From Larus michahellis (Eukaryota; Chordata; Aves; Charadriiformes; Laridae): 64,000 bases of DNA. The DNA lies in contig NC_133896.1 in assembly GCF_964199755.1 (NCBI RefSeq), positions 63,343,142-63,407,141 on the forward strand, given 5' to 3'. A program made the position numbers and the translations under genes. The notes below the pieces were generated by a model, which worked only from the letters and a program-made list of their open reading frames with translations, was not told where the DNA came from and ran no database searches. Below are positions 1 to 13,225 of this stretch, piece after piece (position 1 is the stretch's first letter; each line of letters opens with the position of its first letter).

Positions 1-69
1 CATGACATAGGGTTGGAACTAGATGATCCTTAAGGTCCCTTCCAACTCTAACCATTCTGTGATTTTATG
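1..69 (+). mobile_element. CR1 LINE, 3' tail
   Basis: The window opens inside the 3' end of a CR1 non-LTR retrotransposon. GGTTGGAACTAGATGATC is followed by AAGGTCCCTTCCAACTCTAA and the degenerate tail repeats ATTCTGTG and ATTTTATGA. CR1 copies end in short ATTCTATG-type repeats instead of poly(A), which fits. The 5' part lies outside the window, so the copy length is unknown. Confidence 0.9.
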
Positions 70-79
70 ACAGCTCTCT

Positions 80-140
80 GAGGACAGCCTCGGTTTCCTC
101 CTCTGCAAAACAGAAAGAGGTGTGATAGCATTACCCATCA
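80..140 (+). repeat. Possible old SINE (MIR-like) fragment
   Basis: CCTCGGTTTCCTCCTCTGCAA followed by AACAGAAAGAGG and a TGATAGCATTACC segment resembles the well-known MIR core (CCTCAGTTTCCTCATCTGTAAAATG and onward). The match is short and diverged, so this is a tentative call that a repeat-library search would settle. Confidence 0.3.
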
Positions 141-3100
141 GAAACCCAGTGAGGAATCAACAGGTTTTGATGGCAAAAGTTACCTTTGACTCAACATCAA
201 CTGCTGCACCATGACTTGAATACGCAAAACATTTTATGAAGGCTTTTATTATTGCCAAAATCTCAGGGGATTTATTTGTGTTTTTTCCCCTTACACAAGA
301 CTAAAACAAAAATGATTTCAAAATCACATATGTCAAGGTCAGATGACCTAAGCAGTCCCTGTGCATGCAACACTGACACAATGTCCCCAGCTTGCGATAG
401 AAAACATTTTAGGCTGAAGAGACAGTGCACTGCAGTAACTGGTTACCTGACATTTTTCCCTCTGGTGTGCTGGTCTGGTCTGCTAGGCCAGCAGCTAGGC
501 TGCTACTGGTCTGCTTTCAGAGGACAACTCCTAGTGGAGGTAAGATAAACCAGTCACAAAAATGAGTCGTTCCGTTTGCCTCGTGATTTCTAGTGTTCAG
601 AGCAAGACTGTTCCTCTCTTTCCTTTGAGTACTGCTGCTAACCAGTCAATGCAGCAGCATCCTTTTTATTGCCCCACAATACTCTTACTCATAAAAAAAA
701 AAATTAAAAGAATTACTGTGTTATTCTGCATCACCATCTCTCCTCACTTCTCAGGGTGGTCTGCCTGCTCTGCAGCACTGTAATGACAAAGGGCTCACCA
801 TCTTGTAGGCAATACTTGGAAAATCTGAAGCCTCTCAAATCTGCCCACTTGGCTGGTCTGTCAGGTGCTGACCCGACATGCTGAGCATTTGACACCACCA
901 CTGAGTGACTCGGGAAATTTAGTAGGTTCTTGTTAAAAAAATAAAAAACACCACACCAGAAACAGTAAAGAACAAAAGGATCTCGTTTCCACTGTTCGAG
1001 TATTTTGGGCAGAGAGAAGAAAAAAAGAAAAGAAAAAAACACCAAAAAACAGTCTTGTTTGTTTGCAGTTTTCTCTCCCTCTCTTTATCCCACACTGGCA
1101 ACGTTCCTAAGGCAAGGAGTGAACTCTGGGTCAACTCAAATGTGTACACACTCGGGGCAGCTCATTGCTAACCATTTAGCGGACTCTTTCCCCAGACAAT
1201 AAACCCCCTTGGCTTCTCTTCCTCGTTAGTAACTGGAACAAACATCCACTTCACTTCTAGACACAGAGCAGCCTTGCAACACTGTCAAGAAAATTTACCA
1301 GCCCGAGGAACAAAATCTATTCATCCATCCGTTAACTGTTATGGATTGAAAATAATGAAAAACTAACGATCGCTCATGTCCCTGGCCAAAGAATGACTCA
1401 CTCAGGCAGCCCAAGCAGATTCCTGCAAAGCTGCAACAGAGGCTGCTCTGCACTTGGCTTACAATGTCCCTAGGGCAGGGTCGGTCTCTTTACTCATCAC
1501 TCATTTAGTGCCTCACACAGCAGGGTCAGTGGCTGGACCTCCTCGGCACTGCCTTTAGCGGTAAGAAACACAAGAACAACAGGAGTCGGCATACACACAA
1601 CCCCTGTGGCGCCGCTGCCACACCAAATGTTCCCTTGGGATGAGCTCCTCTGTCTTGATAAGACCACACAATTCCCCCATCAGGAAACTCCCTCTCTCAG
1701 CGTTTTCCAACAGCCCCCTAACAAACACTGCCTTGAAAATGAACATCTGAGTATGAGCAAATGTTTGCCGGTGCTCAGCACAATCACGTACCTGATGTAC
1801 CTCCCATGGCAGAGGCCAAAAAGAATGTACTACAGAATAATAAGAGGCGCGCTCATTTCTTCATCTGTAGTGGATGGGACAAACCCCATCACCCTTGGTG
1901 AACACAAGCAAGGCACAAAGCAGTTGCTGAGTGCTGCAAAAGAGTCTCCTGTGAAAGGAGCACCACTGCAATCAGCAGATAGGCATGACTTGGAGCCAAG
2001 GCCAGAGGGACATCTGTCCCCCCACTGCTACTACGTGTGGCAGGAGTAACTAGAGCAATGCACTCACACTAGGCACATTAAAAAGCAAGCCAGGAGCTTC
2101 CAAAGCAGCAAGACGAGATGCTGCAATGTGACAACAACCAGGTACGTACCAACATACCCATTGACAACACAACCTGCTTAGGGGAGTCATCCCTAGGAGA
2201 CAGAGAGATTGCTGTGCCTTCACCCCAGAGCAGCAGGGTGTACAGGGTATCCTCAGCATTGCCTAAGGGATTATTGTAGGACATTGTCTGGTCCTGCCCA
2301 AAAGAGTAAATATCCAAAGACAATGGAAAACATGAGGGCAAAAAAGAGTCACCTCTGGAATAAAATAGCAGAAAATAATAAGGAAGCTCTCCCAATCAGT
2401 CCAACAGTCAGATGATTTGCTTGCAGCCAATCCCAAATGAACTTCAAAGGCAATAGTATCACCTCTTCTGTTAATAAGGCCACCAAACGACTTGCAGGCT
2501 TTATGCACAAGCATTGCCAACACCGACAAGAGGAAGCCAGGATGGCAGTGATGGAAAATTGCCTCCAGTAGGAAAACAAAAGGTAGATCTTCTCTACTGA
2601 GGTTTGACTCCATAAGGCACCCGGAGTCAACATGACAGTTCACTGCAAAGGGCAAGGGAAGCTTCTGTTCCTCGTGTCTCCCCACACCTCTGCTACTGTT
2701 GACCACACACTACTCTGACCGTGTGCTGGCTTGGGCTCTCTTTGGAGCACGTCTGTGACCTGCTATAGCTCGCTGAGAGTTTTAGACAAAGCAGCTCACA
2801 AAAGGGGTCCAGCATGCACCCAATCTGGTACAATGGAGATGATGGGACTCTGTGGACAGGAGAGAAAGAGGGAGGGAAGTGGGGAGAGAGAGAGCACAAG
2901 AAAGTGTGAGTGTAGGGATGGGGAAGGGCGACCTGCCAGAGGCTCAGAAGTGTTATCCAAAATGCTCTGCTTTCCTGCCTCATGGGCAATGTCACCAGGG
3001 CCCTACAAACTGCCTAGAAAAAACAAGCAGAGCTGAGTTCAGTTAGCAGGCGACTCGAGAAGGACATACGTACATCAATCTGGTACTTCTTGACCAACTG

Positions 3101-5120
3101 CTGCTTTCTGTAAAAAAAGACACGAGAACTTTCTACCAGCAATGGGAAGCACAGACGCGTAGCAACCCAAGCCCAGGGCCATCACTCCTGGCACTTACAC
3201 CCCGGAGCAGCAAGGCCATAAAAGGGGTGAGAAGATGCAGAGCCTCACCACTGCAATTTATGCAGTAATCCCTGCCATTGTTCGGGGGAACAAAGCAGTC
3301 ATCTGATACCGTTTCAAAATTAAACTGGGAAAGGAAGGACAGGGGAGGAGGCGGGAGGAAAGAAGGAGGGGAGGAAGCTCTCAAACCTGTTGACTGGACC
3401 CTGGGAAGGATAGGAAGTCTCCCAGAAGAAGACTCTTCGGCCTATCTCCCACACGCACCCGGCCTCATGATTCCCAGGGCCATGTGATAGGGGCTTCCTG
3501 CTACCAAGCAAAGCGAGACCTACTCCGACCTCTCTCTTCCAAACAGAGTTCCTGCCTGCTTTGTGTTCGCAAAGAGGCGTTTGTTTACTGATCTATCATT
3601 GGCATGCAGGAAACAGCCTTGAAATGAGCTGTAATCATCTGTCTCCAGCAATAGCTGTTTAGCTTTCTTCTAATTTAAGTTTTCCTCCCCATCCCCTCCC
3701 ACCCCCCCTCCAATGCCCTCTTCCCCACTTCCGATCAAAATGCCGGTTGGAGTACACACATCTGGTTCAGGGCACTAGATACTATGCGCTGTTTCCAAAG
3801 CAACTGGTGAATAAAAAAGAGGCACTGACAGTAGGCACGCTCCCACCCCCAAAGAACAGAGAAGTCTTCCAGAGGGATACGAGCTGAACTCCTTCAGGGA
3901 GAGGAAAAAAACAGCTTTGCTCACTGCACTTGGTGTAGCCACCAGACGATGACAAAAGGCAGAGGTGCACCCAATGCCCTGCAGTCCACATCATCAGAAA
4001 CGTACACAGATAGAGCATGGGTTGTACACATGCAGTCTTGCCTCCAGTAAGTGATGGAAGCAAGTCCCAGGCCTCCCTTCTTTGCTATTTCATGTGGGGA
4101 ATATATCAAGGATACCTCAAAGGGGCTTGTGGTTTGGGGATGAGTATTACCATCACCACGTGCTGAAGGCCATGTCTCAAGATTTTCTTTGTTGTTTACT
4201 CTGCACCTCGCACAAAAATCAGATCCAAGTCCGTAACTGGATATTAGCCACATCACTGGGGCATATAAACAATACGGCTTTACAGCACCAGGAGCAACCC
4301 ACAGCAGGTCAAACTCTTCTCCAAGAAGAAAAAGAGACATGCTGCGTTTAAAGCTCATGTATGCTTTCTTCTCCTTGGTGCTCACAGAAATGGCATCTAC
4401 AATAAGTTTCATGAGTAACCCTGAGCAGACAGACAAAGCCTGCAAGTAACACCTCTCCACTCCACTGCTTTACAGAACAAAGGATGCAACATACAGACAG
4501 CAACAATGAGACAACAATATATAACATACATATATAAAGAACAGGAAGGATGCCAAGAAGACAAAACACTAACAGGAAAATTGTGAGTAAGGGGAAGCCA
4601 ACAGTTAAAGCCTTCAAGGCACCCTCCCCCAGCCCTTGCTCTGTTTGGAGCCTGTTTCCTTTTGGGGAAAGAAGCAGGCATGAGGACGCATGCTTGTGCA
4701 CGAACACACACACAGAGGCCACTGCGCGGGTCTCTGGACACAGTCCCAGCACCAGGCAGCGTCCCTGGGCCTGGGTACGAGCACGCTGCCTTCACGAGTG
4801 TCCCAGGAGCAGCATGACCTCAGGGGCTGAGCCCCCACAAAGTGGGCAGGACACCAGCTGAGCAAGTATGTGGCTAGGGCTGAGAAGGACAACAGCACCC
4901 AAAAGCAGTCCCCTTTGGTGAAACAAGATGTTTGCAGTGGAGGAGTCACTGACTCGAGGTGTCCAACAACAACCCAGCAGCAAGGCAAGGGTTTTCTGAA
5001 ACTTGAGCTCAAGTTTCTCTTTCCTCTCCCAGTTGGCCCTGCAGGTGAGCATCACAGAATTGCTGAGGTCTGGGAGGACGGACCACCTCCGCAACAGCAG
5101 GGCTTCTCAGTAGCATCCAG
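141..5120. other. Gene-free stretch, putative DENND2A intron 1
   Basis: No open frame here shows family motifs or a splice-bounded coding exon on either strand. It contains purine-rich tracts (about 2861-2930 and 3333-3375) and a C-rich block at about 3670-3720. If DENND2A starts at the CpG island near 25.5 kb and runs on the minus strand, this lies in its first intron. The large N-terminal coding exon expected for DENND2A is not in the window. Confidence 0.45.
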
Positions 5121-5124
5121 TGAA

Positions 5125-5290
5125 AGGACGATTCAGCCTATACATAAGAAAAAACATTTTTAACAAGAGGGTCACTAGGCACCAGATAGGATGTGGAGGC
5201 TGCATTCTTGGAGATACTCAAAACCTGACTGGACAATGTCCTGAGCAAGCTGTTCTACATGACCCCACTCTGAGCAGGGGGCTGGACTTA
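5125..5290 (+). mobile_element. CR1 LINE fragment, sense
   Basis: The order of motifs is that of the CR1 3' region: TTCAGCCTATACATAAG, then AACATTTTTAACAAGAGGGTC, CTTGGAGATACTCAAAACC, CTGGACAATGTCCTGAGCAA and GAGCAGGGGGCTGGACTT. It stops just before the usual terminal repeat and abuts an oppositely oriented CR1. Confidence 0.8.
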
Positions 5291-5560
5291 GAATTGCTGA
5301 GGTTGGAAGGGACCTTTAAGATCATCAAGTCCAACCATTAACCTACCCTGACAAAAACCACTTCTAAACCATGTCACTAAGTACCACATCTACCCTTTTT
5401 TTAAGCTCCAGGGATGGTGAATCCACCACCTCCCTTGGGCAGCCTATTCCAATATTTAATAACCCTTTCAGTGAAAAAATGTTTCCTAATATCCAATCTA
5501 AACCTCCCCTGACATAACTTGAACCTGTGTCCTCTTGTCCTTGGCCACCTCCAGAGGTGC
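5290..5560 (-). mobile_element. CR1 LINE fragment, antisense
   Basis: Plus-strand sequence begins with AGGTTGGAAGGGACCTTTAA and AAGTCCAACC (the complement of the CR1 3' end). It continues through CTCCAGGGATGGTGAATCCA, GGGCAGCCTATTCCAATATT and TTTCCTAATATCCAATCTAA. On the minus strand it still reads as [14 protein letters not shown], typical of the C-terminal CR1 ORF2 remnant. It is tail-to-tail with the preceding sense copy. Confidence 0.88.
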
Positions 5561-8500
5561 CTTCCCACCTCACCTTCCCACTCTGCCATCCTGTACTGGG
5601 CACAGTTAGTTTGGGACAAGGTGAGCTGTCACCTCTTTGCAGGCACTGATTGTCCTGGCCACACAAGGCTCCTGCAGGCCATGGAGACTGAAGACACTAC
5701 CAGCAGGATCGTTCAGTTCATCGCACTAGTAATGAGATCCTAACCCTAGACAGTCAGGCCCAAGTCATTTATTAAAGAAAAAAAAAAAGCAGGATAAACT
5801 TAAGTAAACACATCCATGAAGAACCAATGACTGGGAAACGATATGCTCCTATATTATCCTTTAGAGTCAGATCCCACACAGCCTCTTACCCTGCTTGCCC
5901 CACTCTGCCCTAACTTTTCCCTTTGATCTATCATATCTTGCACCACAAGGCTTACAAGGGGGTCAGGAGAATCCCATGTGTCAAAAGAAACTGTATTTTC
6001 AAAAACCCCAAGTGGAATTGATGTACCGCAACCTCTCTCTTTGTGCGTGCACCCCATGTCAGAGGAACAACGCTGCAATGCAAGGAATGCAGAAACTCAC
6101 AGTGTCAGTGTTCAGCCTGTGTGCAGAAAAGCTGTGCTGTATGTTATGATATGTCTTTAATTTTATGATATAATTCATTCTACTGACCTTCTCCATAGAA
6201 CAAACTGCCTGCTTATATGTCACTAACCTGACTTAACGGATTACTACTGTTAAAGGGACTGCCCTGCTTCTCCCTCTTCCTGGGCCCCTGCTCCTCCCTT
6301 GGCTGCCTGTCCATGGTCTCATCCCTGTCCTTTGTAAAAGGCAGGCCTCGTCAGATCTAATAGATGCCACTGACTAAGGATGTGCCTGCTTTTCCTCCCT
6401 TCTTGCTTCTGCTTCCTTTGTATCAGCTCCAATTCTTGTAAAGCACTTTCTGAGCTAGCAAGGGTTAGCAAGCTAGCTGGTTAAATTAATTAAGCCAGCA
6501 AACAAAGGAGGGAAAAGCAAAAAGTCTTCTACTTGTATAGTGATATCAGTCACCTGTCGTGGAAAACCTGATGAGCACTGAAGTACATGGAAGGGAAGGG
6601 ATGAAATCATATTGCTAGGACAGATTCGCTGTTTTTGCTTTCTCCTCACTGCTTTCGTTCAAGGACATTTGTTGCTCACCAGATAACCATATAAATGGCA
6701 AACTGGGTTGCACGAACAACAGACAAAGCTACAATTTGCTCTAAGAGCAAGACTTGATTTTTCAGACTGTTCCAATTGCAAACCCCACCGCCTTCACAAG
6801 CGGACATGGGGCCAGCCCCACCGCCCCAGGTCTGGCACCCAGGCCAGGGAACACACAGCTGGCTGCCACTGGCAAAAATTCTGCCTTCAGGGTTTGTCTG
6901 ACATGGCGGTGAGCTCTGGGTAGAGCAGGTGAGGAGGTTCCTAGCCATTTCTCCTTCATTACCTGACAAATTAAGCAAGGAACCTGCAGGCACCCATTTC
7001 ACTCGCTACATTACCCTGACTCACCTCCAGAGCAGGCCAAACAGACACCTGTGACCACCCAGCAAAGCCTAACAGCTGCAGCACACACACATGTAAGACA
7101 CAACTGAAACAGCATGGACACCTGTAAATGTGGTGCTTCTCAGTTCCTGAGTGCTCCACTTCACACATACAGAAACTGCATCTGGAGAACATAAATGAAG
7201 TTTCAGTTATGGGTTGGTTTGTTTGGTTTAAATGCAAACTGAAAAAAAAAAAACCAAACCCACTGGGCTCCCACTGTGTGGGATGGTATGGAGTTACCAG
7301 TACGGCTGGATGCTTTGACTCCACCACAGGGACCTCTGGCACCTGAGTTAGTGGAGTAGCTGGTAACAGCAGCAGCTCCTGGAAGAGGATGGGACAGACG
7401 CTCTGCCAGGGGTTTTGCACATGCTTGGTGGGACACAGGGACCCGCTCCATTCCAGGCTTTGGAAGTAAGCAGGTTATGGGGGCACACCATTATTTTTAA
7501 GTTTGTTCTCTCACCTCCTCACACTAGAACCTTATTACATATAGTATTCCTTACCTCCTCAATAGCAGCCCTTGCTTGCAAGGTCTCCCCTTGTCCAGAC
7601 AGACCAGGTTTAACTCTGAGGTCACTATTTGAGTTCCATTTTCCTCACCCACTGTTAATCTCATGTTCCTCCCACTCACTATCAGCTGTCCCAGCCAGGT
7701 CCTCTCTGCCCCTCCCCATCACCACTTCCCTGTATCCCTCTCTTTCCAGACTTGTCCCCTCAAATCATTCCTTAGCCATTCCTTCTCTACCCATAGCTCA
7801 TCCAAATACATTCTCTCCATCCTAAGGACTTTCTACAATGGCTCCTAGCTGCAGACTCTTCCTCCCCTTACTTCCCCCTCCCTGCCCAAAATAAGGGCTC
7901 TCCCAGATTTACCCGGCCCCTCGGCCTTGCCTCAGTTTTTCTCAACCACCCCGTCCTACCTCCCTGCTTGAGCAGAAACAGCTTCCCTTCCAGCTTCTGG
8001 AAGACTCCACTACTCAATCTACTACCTTAAAAGCTGCTTCCCTACAACTGCCATTTTTGAGAGGTTTTTTACCTGCCCCCAGGCCTAGTCTCATCAAAAC
8101 AAAGCCACCTGACACCAGATTGGCTTAAGCACCTCCTTTTTTGCCTGGCCTTACAGGGCAGAACTTGAGAAGCTGGCACATTTCCCCAGATTTTAGATCC
8201 ACTCCAGCGCTCTCCTGGCTACCACACCACCCAAACTCCTGGATGTCCACAGTGCCTATCTGAGACAATGCTTGCCCTACATGGACAGTCTGCACCTACA
8301 CGTTGAAGACACTGGACTTCCTACGTGCATGTCCACTGCCAATATCCTGAGCGGATCCCACACCTCTCCCTCGCTGCATACCCACACATGCACAGTGTAG
8401 CAATTATTTCTTTAGAAGCAGAATGACTGCATCTTTGTGTCCAAATCACTGACCTTGACTAGGATGGAGAATCTTTTCCTTCCTTCCTAGTCCAGGCTTT

Positions 8501-11500
8501 GCCTCTTCTGGATACTAGTAAATCAAGCTGTTTTCGCCTCTTTTCTGCTACCATGCCAGTGGGGTAACTGATGGCACAGGAGAGGAAAAACTCCCGGTAA
8601 TTTAGTCCACTGTTCCTGGACAGAGATTTACAGCGAGGTCCTACTAAACCCCAGAAATGTATTCTGTATGTCTGGTTAGGAGGCCAGCCTTTGGCACTGA
8701 GCTGCAGATGGCATGTGTCCATTCATATGCGACTCACAGGTTGGGGCTTTATTATAGGACCAGGGTTAGGACTAGGTTGGTAACAAGGCTCTGCTTGGAA
8801 AGAAGTTAACCCTCAGCAATGAGAAGAGGGGAGACAGCAGGACACGCTGTGGGCAATATTTGTGGTTCACCCTGGGTCTCAATTACATCTTTAGGCTGTC
8901 CCTGTTCTGCAGTAAAGCAGCAGGACCCTCAAGAAACTACCCTCACCTCTTGTCCATTACTTCCCTCCACCACCCATTTGCTGAAGGCTGCAAGTGAAGC
9001 TCCACAGGGTCACCTACCTGGCACAGGGAGCTGGAAGGACAGCACATTCGGTAATGAGGTAACTACTGAAGATTTTAGCTACTAAAAATAAAAATCTCTG
9101 CTGACCATGTGCCAGCTGAAATTTTCTTCCCACAGACCCTTGGAAGAGTTAAGATACGAGACGACACAGGAGTGGCAAAGGACAAATTTCCAGTCCAAGC
9201 ACCATACAACACTTCTGTTTCAAAGCATAAGATTAGTCTTAGCAAAAAATAAAAGCACGATGCACTTTCTAATGCAGGGGAAACAGCACATTTTTCTCCC
9301 CTAGCTTTACTCTTTGAAACAGCTGAAACATTTTGTCTGAAGGCTTTAAAAAGTAATTCAGTCAGAGGCAAACGCTCAGCATGGAAAACTTTAGACTGAA
9401 ACAAAAAAAATTTGACCTGAAGGCAGAAATTGAAAACAGGGTCTCACAATGTGAATTGTCTTCTGTTAAAGGTGGGGCCTGCTGCACCCACTATTATTAA
9501 GCTTGTCCCATATTTCCCATTGTCTTATTTTCCCTTTGTTCCTCCCTCTAAACACATAACAAACAGAAGAAAAGCTCAACAACCCAAAGGGCATTCGACA
9601 TCCCTCCAGTTTCCTTCAGGCAACCACACCCTCGGCCAAAAAATGCAGCATTTCCAGGGTTAGCAGTGGTGTGGTACATGACCACGTCAAACAAAACAGC
9701 AACGCTCTTTTTCTAATTCACTGCTCACAAGCACAGATTGCATCTTGCATGTACAGAAGGTAAATACTGTTATTCTTTGTGGTGGCAAGTATGGTTTCTA
9801 TTACTGCTTAGAGACATGATGAATCTTCACTCCTGCAGGTAGGTTAACAAATATTAAGAAAAAATTCACATGGGAAGAGAAAGAATCAGTATTTCCCAAT
9901 CTGGCTGCTAAAAAGTCTAATTGCAATGTTTAGTGGAATGACATGTTGCAGGCTAAGCTTTCTACAAGGAAGTCATGAACAAAAAATTAAAAAAAATAAA
10001 ATAATTCCAGATGGAGAAACCAAGATTCTGGGAAGTGAAGGTAGGAGTAGAGGACAGCTCTTCTGTGACGGTTCTTGGCAATACTAGACCACCTCCTTGT
10101 GTTTTAGATCTTGCATTAGGTTATGCGTGCACGCAGTGGGGATGCTCAACCCCTTTCAAAGTGGGCTAATATTTACTTATGCTCTGCAGCCTAATAAATG
10201 AAAATTCAGTTACTTTAAGTCAAGGCTGAAGAAGACATTAGTGGTGAATCTTGTGTTAGTGAAGCAAACACAAGCTTGCTGATGCCATTAGTGGAGTCGG
10301 CGTTTCATACCTGTTTTCTTTGGCTTCGAAATTACCCACACACAAGACGACTGCAGTCAATATGGAATAAAACAAAAGAAATACGGACCAGATTTACATG
10401 AGCAGACGTTCGCCTGCAGAACCATCTACCAGCCAGATGAAGAGGCAGAATTCCTAGCAGATGCAGTGGAACTGGCTTCAGTCCCCAACAAAGATGAAGC
10501 TACATTGCCATACATGCATTTCTGCCAGTGTAGCCAACTGGTGTAGATACTTACCCTCCTTTGACAAGAATGCTGTGTTACAAATATACCAGTCCTACTG
10601 CAACAGTAAATCACTTCCAGTGTAAAAAGAATTGGAAAGAATTCAGGTTTATTATTACTTAGAAGAAACCCAAACATTTGACAGCATTGGAAACAACCTG
10701 CCACTAAAATACAGTGTTCAGCCCATGAACCAAGCTGGAATTCATTTTCAATGTGGTGAGATAACCTCTGCTATTCTAGCTTAAACGGGACTCAAAGAGG
10801 TCCCTTCAAGGAGCAACTCTGCAAAGAGTTTCCTGGCAGGAAGACAAATTGTCTCACATTCAGAAAGGAAATGAGAGCATTAAAATGAAGAACCTCAACT
10901 TCTTCCAAAATAACTTATCATCAGGGAAGATGAACGGAGCCTCAGCAAATCTCTCCTTTGGTGGCCTTCACCCTGCAGGATGCTGACTCTTGCCCCTCCT
11001 GACGAGGATTTAGCACACAGTTTCCTGAAATGTCCACCATCGCAACCTGGGGGCACCATATGCAGAGCCCTGGTCACTGCATGCTTCAGGAGATCTTTCT
11101 GTACCAGCTCTGAGTCCATGACCTGCTGCTATAGTCAGTCTCTATTATGCACTATCTGAACTCAAGCAAAAAGTCAGCTGTAAACTGCTTTTTGATCCTG
11201 GAGACCCTGCTTCCCGCTATCTTGCTCAACCTCCTCTTTCCTCCCACCATCACTCTTCCACATATCTCAGACACCACAAATGCAGAATCTGCTTATTGCA
11301 GATCTTATTTCTTACTGAAATCTTTCAACCACAGTGCAGCACACCACCCCCTTGTTCAACCTTCCTCAGCAGAGAGCAGGGCCAGGCAGCACGTGAGCCG
11401 CCGAAGATTTACCCATCCCAAAGAGGGAAGCCGCGCAGCTCCAAAGAAGAAAAACCTCTGCAAAGAGGATTTGCATTTATTTATTTTTCCAGGAGGAAAG

Positions 11501-13003
11501 CTGCTCTTCTGTGGGTGTGTGCGTGCGTGTGTTTGTTAGGACAATAGGAAAAAGGACACTGGAGCGGAGCTGCCAGGAAACAGTCGGCCATCTGCCCGCA
11601 TGGAGAGCAATTTTTCCTTTTCTTTTGTGCTAAAAGGAATGTAGCTCAGAGCCGCCATCCGCCCGCGCTGGGAGGAAATCTGAGAGCCTGTGCTCTGCCA
11701 GGGAGAGGAAGCATGGGGGAGGGAGCGCGCCCCGTCCATGTGGTTAAGCGGTCATTACACTCACGGCCAATAAAAGTGGGAAAAAAAACACTAACCAAAA
11801 CCCCCAAATCCTGGGGAAAATTGCTCTTCCTCCTCCGCCCTTTCACTCTCACATGCGGTTCAATACTCTCTCCCCTCCCAGGGTGATCTCAAGTGCAGGA
11901 ACTGCTGAAGGGGCTTAGCGGAGGATGGTGTCAGGAGGGCAATGGCCTGGGGAAACAAGGATTTCCCCCTGCGCTGACACTGGCACCCCCGGACAAGAAC
12001 GCAACACAAAGAATATCACCTTGCATGCCCGCATGCCTCTCAGTAATCAGGCATTTAGCAACCCAAGCGCAAAACGGCTTGGGGAAGGAGCCTGTGCTCC
12101 TTGGCTCCCTGACCCACTGGACAAGGGTGGAGCGTAAGGAGCAAGTCTACTGTTTATAACCATCCATATATTGTCCCCCAGGGGCTTTGGTGCTGCTTCC
12201 AACTATAAAAGAAAACTACATAACAGGAGGGGAAAAAAAAATCTGATCTTCTGGTACCATCAGGCAAAAATGCTGGCACAAGCCCATGATGACTTGGTAG
12301 CACCCTCTTCTGCCACTTCAGTGGCAAGAAACACCCAAAAATTAAGAAAGGTAAAAATTTTTAGAAATGTCTACACAGCTTTGAAGTTTAATGCCAGTTT
12401 TCAAAAACAACTGAGAATTGGATTATTTTTAAACAAACATTGTAAAGGCACCTAACATTTTCAAAGAACTGTAAGCATTCATTCCTTTTTCACTCATCAC
12501 AACAGGAGGCAATGTCTAGGTACTGCTAAGAAAATTGAGAAACGACTTATCTCCATCTTCATGCGACTACATACCTTGCAAACTCTGGCACTTACCAGGT
12601 GCCAGATCCAGCTCCACAGAGCCAGCAGAACTTGCTAATGGGGGAGATGTCCAAGATAATAGGTCACAGTCCTGAAAAAGGTACTTCCAGAAGATCTGAT
12701 TAATCTAAAGAGCTTCCTCATGTCCTGGCAGTTCAGAAGATGGACAGACTGATCCAGTAACGCTCTGCACTTAAGTGTGTCCAAGTTAGATCTGGACTGC
12801 AAAACACAAGTCCCAGTCCCTTTCAGAAACGAGACTCGGGTTTCCACATTCTGTCATGACTTTTTGAACATTTTACTTCTTGTAAAAACAAAACCATCGG
12901 TGTAGCACAGTGCGTGACCTGAAGCCACTTCCTTGGATGCTTCTTTCTTGGGTGGATGAGAGGCAACAGGAACAAGTATAAGCAACGTAGAAACTTGATA
13001 TAA

Positions 13004-13006
<3 letters not shown>
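5561..13006. other. Gene-free stretch, putative DENND2A intron 1
   Basis: I find no convincing coding exon. A GC-richer CpG-containing block lies at about 11,370-11,900, with a short GT-repeat tract at about 11,511-11,537. The remainder is unique-looking sequence of moderate GC. Longer open frames here have no recognisable family features and no supporting splice context. Confidence 0.45.
11370..11900. promoter_or_regulatory. Intronic CpG-containing block, possible cis-element
   Basis: This block is richer in CpG than its surroundings: GAGCCGCCGAAG, GAGCGGAGC, CCGCCATCCGCCCGCGC and GGAGCGCGCCCCGTCC. It contains a CCAAT-like motif joined to an A/T stretch (GGCCAATAAAAG, about 11764-11775). 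It could be an alternative promoter or enhancer inside the DENND2A intron. Composition is the only evidence. Confidence 0.25.

Positions 13007-13066
<60 letters not shown>
13007..13066. repeat. Homopolymer T tract, 60 nt
   Basis: Sixty consecutive T residues run directly up to the 5' boundary of a truncated CR1 copy. The tract is uninterrupted. It may be real, or an assembly or sequencing artefact of a shorter run. Confidence 0.95.
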
Positions 13067-13072
<6 letters not shown>

Positions 13073-13225
13073 CATGAGGTTAATACAGCTCTGGAACATC
13101 GCTGGAGGTTTTCAAGACAAAACCCTGAGCAACCTGGTCTGAGCTCAGACCTGAATCTCTGAGCAGGAGGCTGGAGTAGAGACCTCCTGCAATCCCTTCC
13201 AACCTGGATTATACAACGATAACCT
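13067..13225 (+). mobile_element. CR1 LINE, 5'-truncated
   Basis: TACAGCTCTGGAACATCGCT, GGAGGTTTTCAAGACAAAACC, TGAGCAACCTGGTCTGAGC, GAGCAGGAGGCTGGAGTAGA and CAATCCCTTCCAACCTGGAT follow CR1 3'-region order. The terminal repeat is diverged (ATTATACAACGATAA), suggesting an older copy. It begins immediately after the T tract. Confidence 0.85.

Noticed and set aside
3921-4460. 179-codon minus-strand open frame
   Set aside because: No family motifs, and it lies in gene-free sequence. Best taken as chance.
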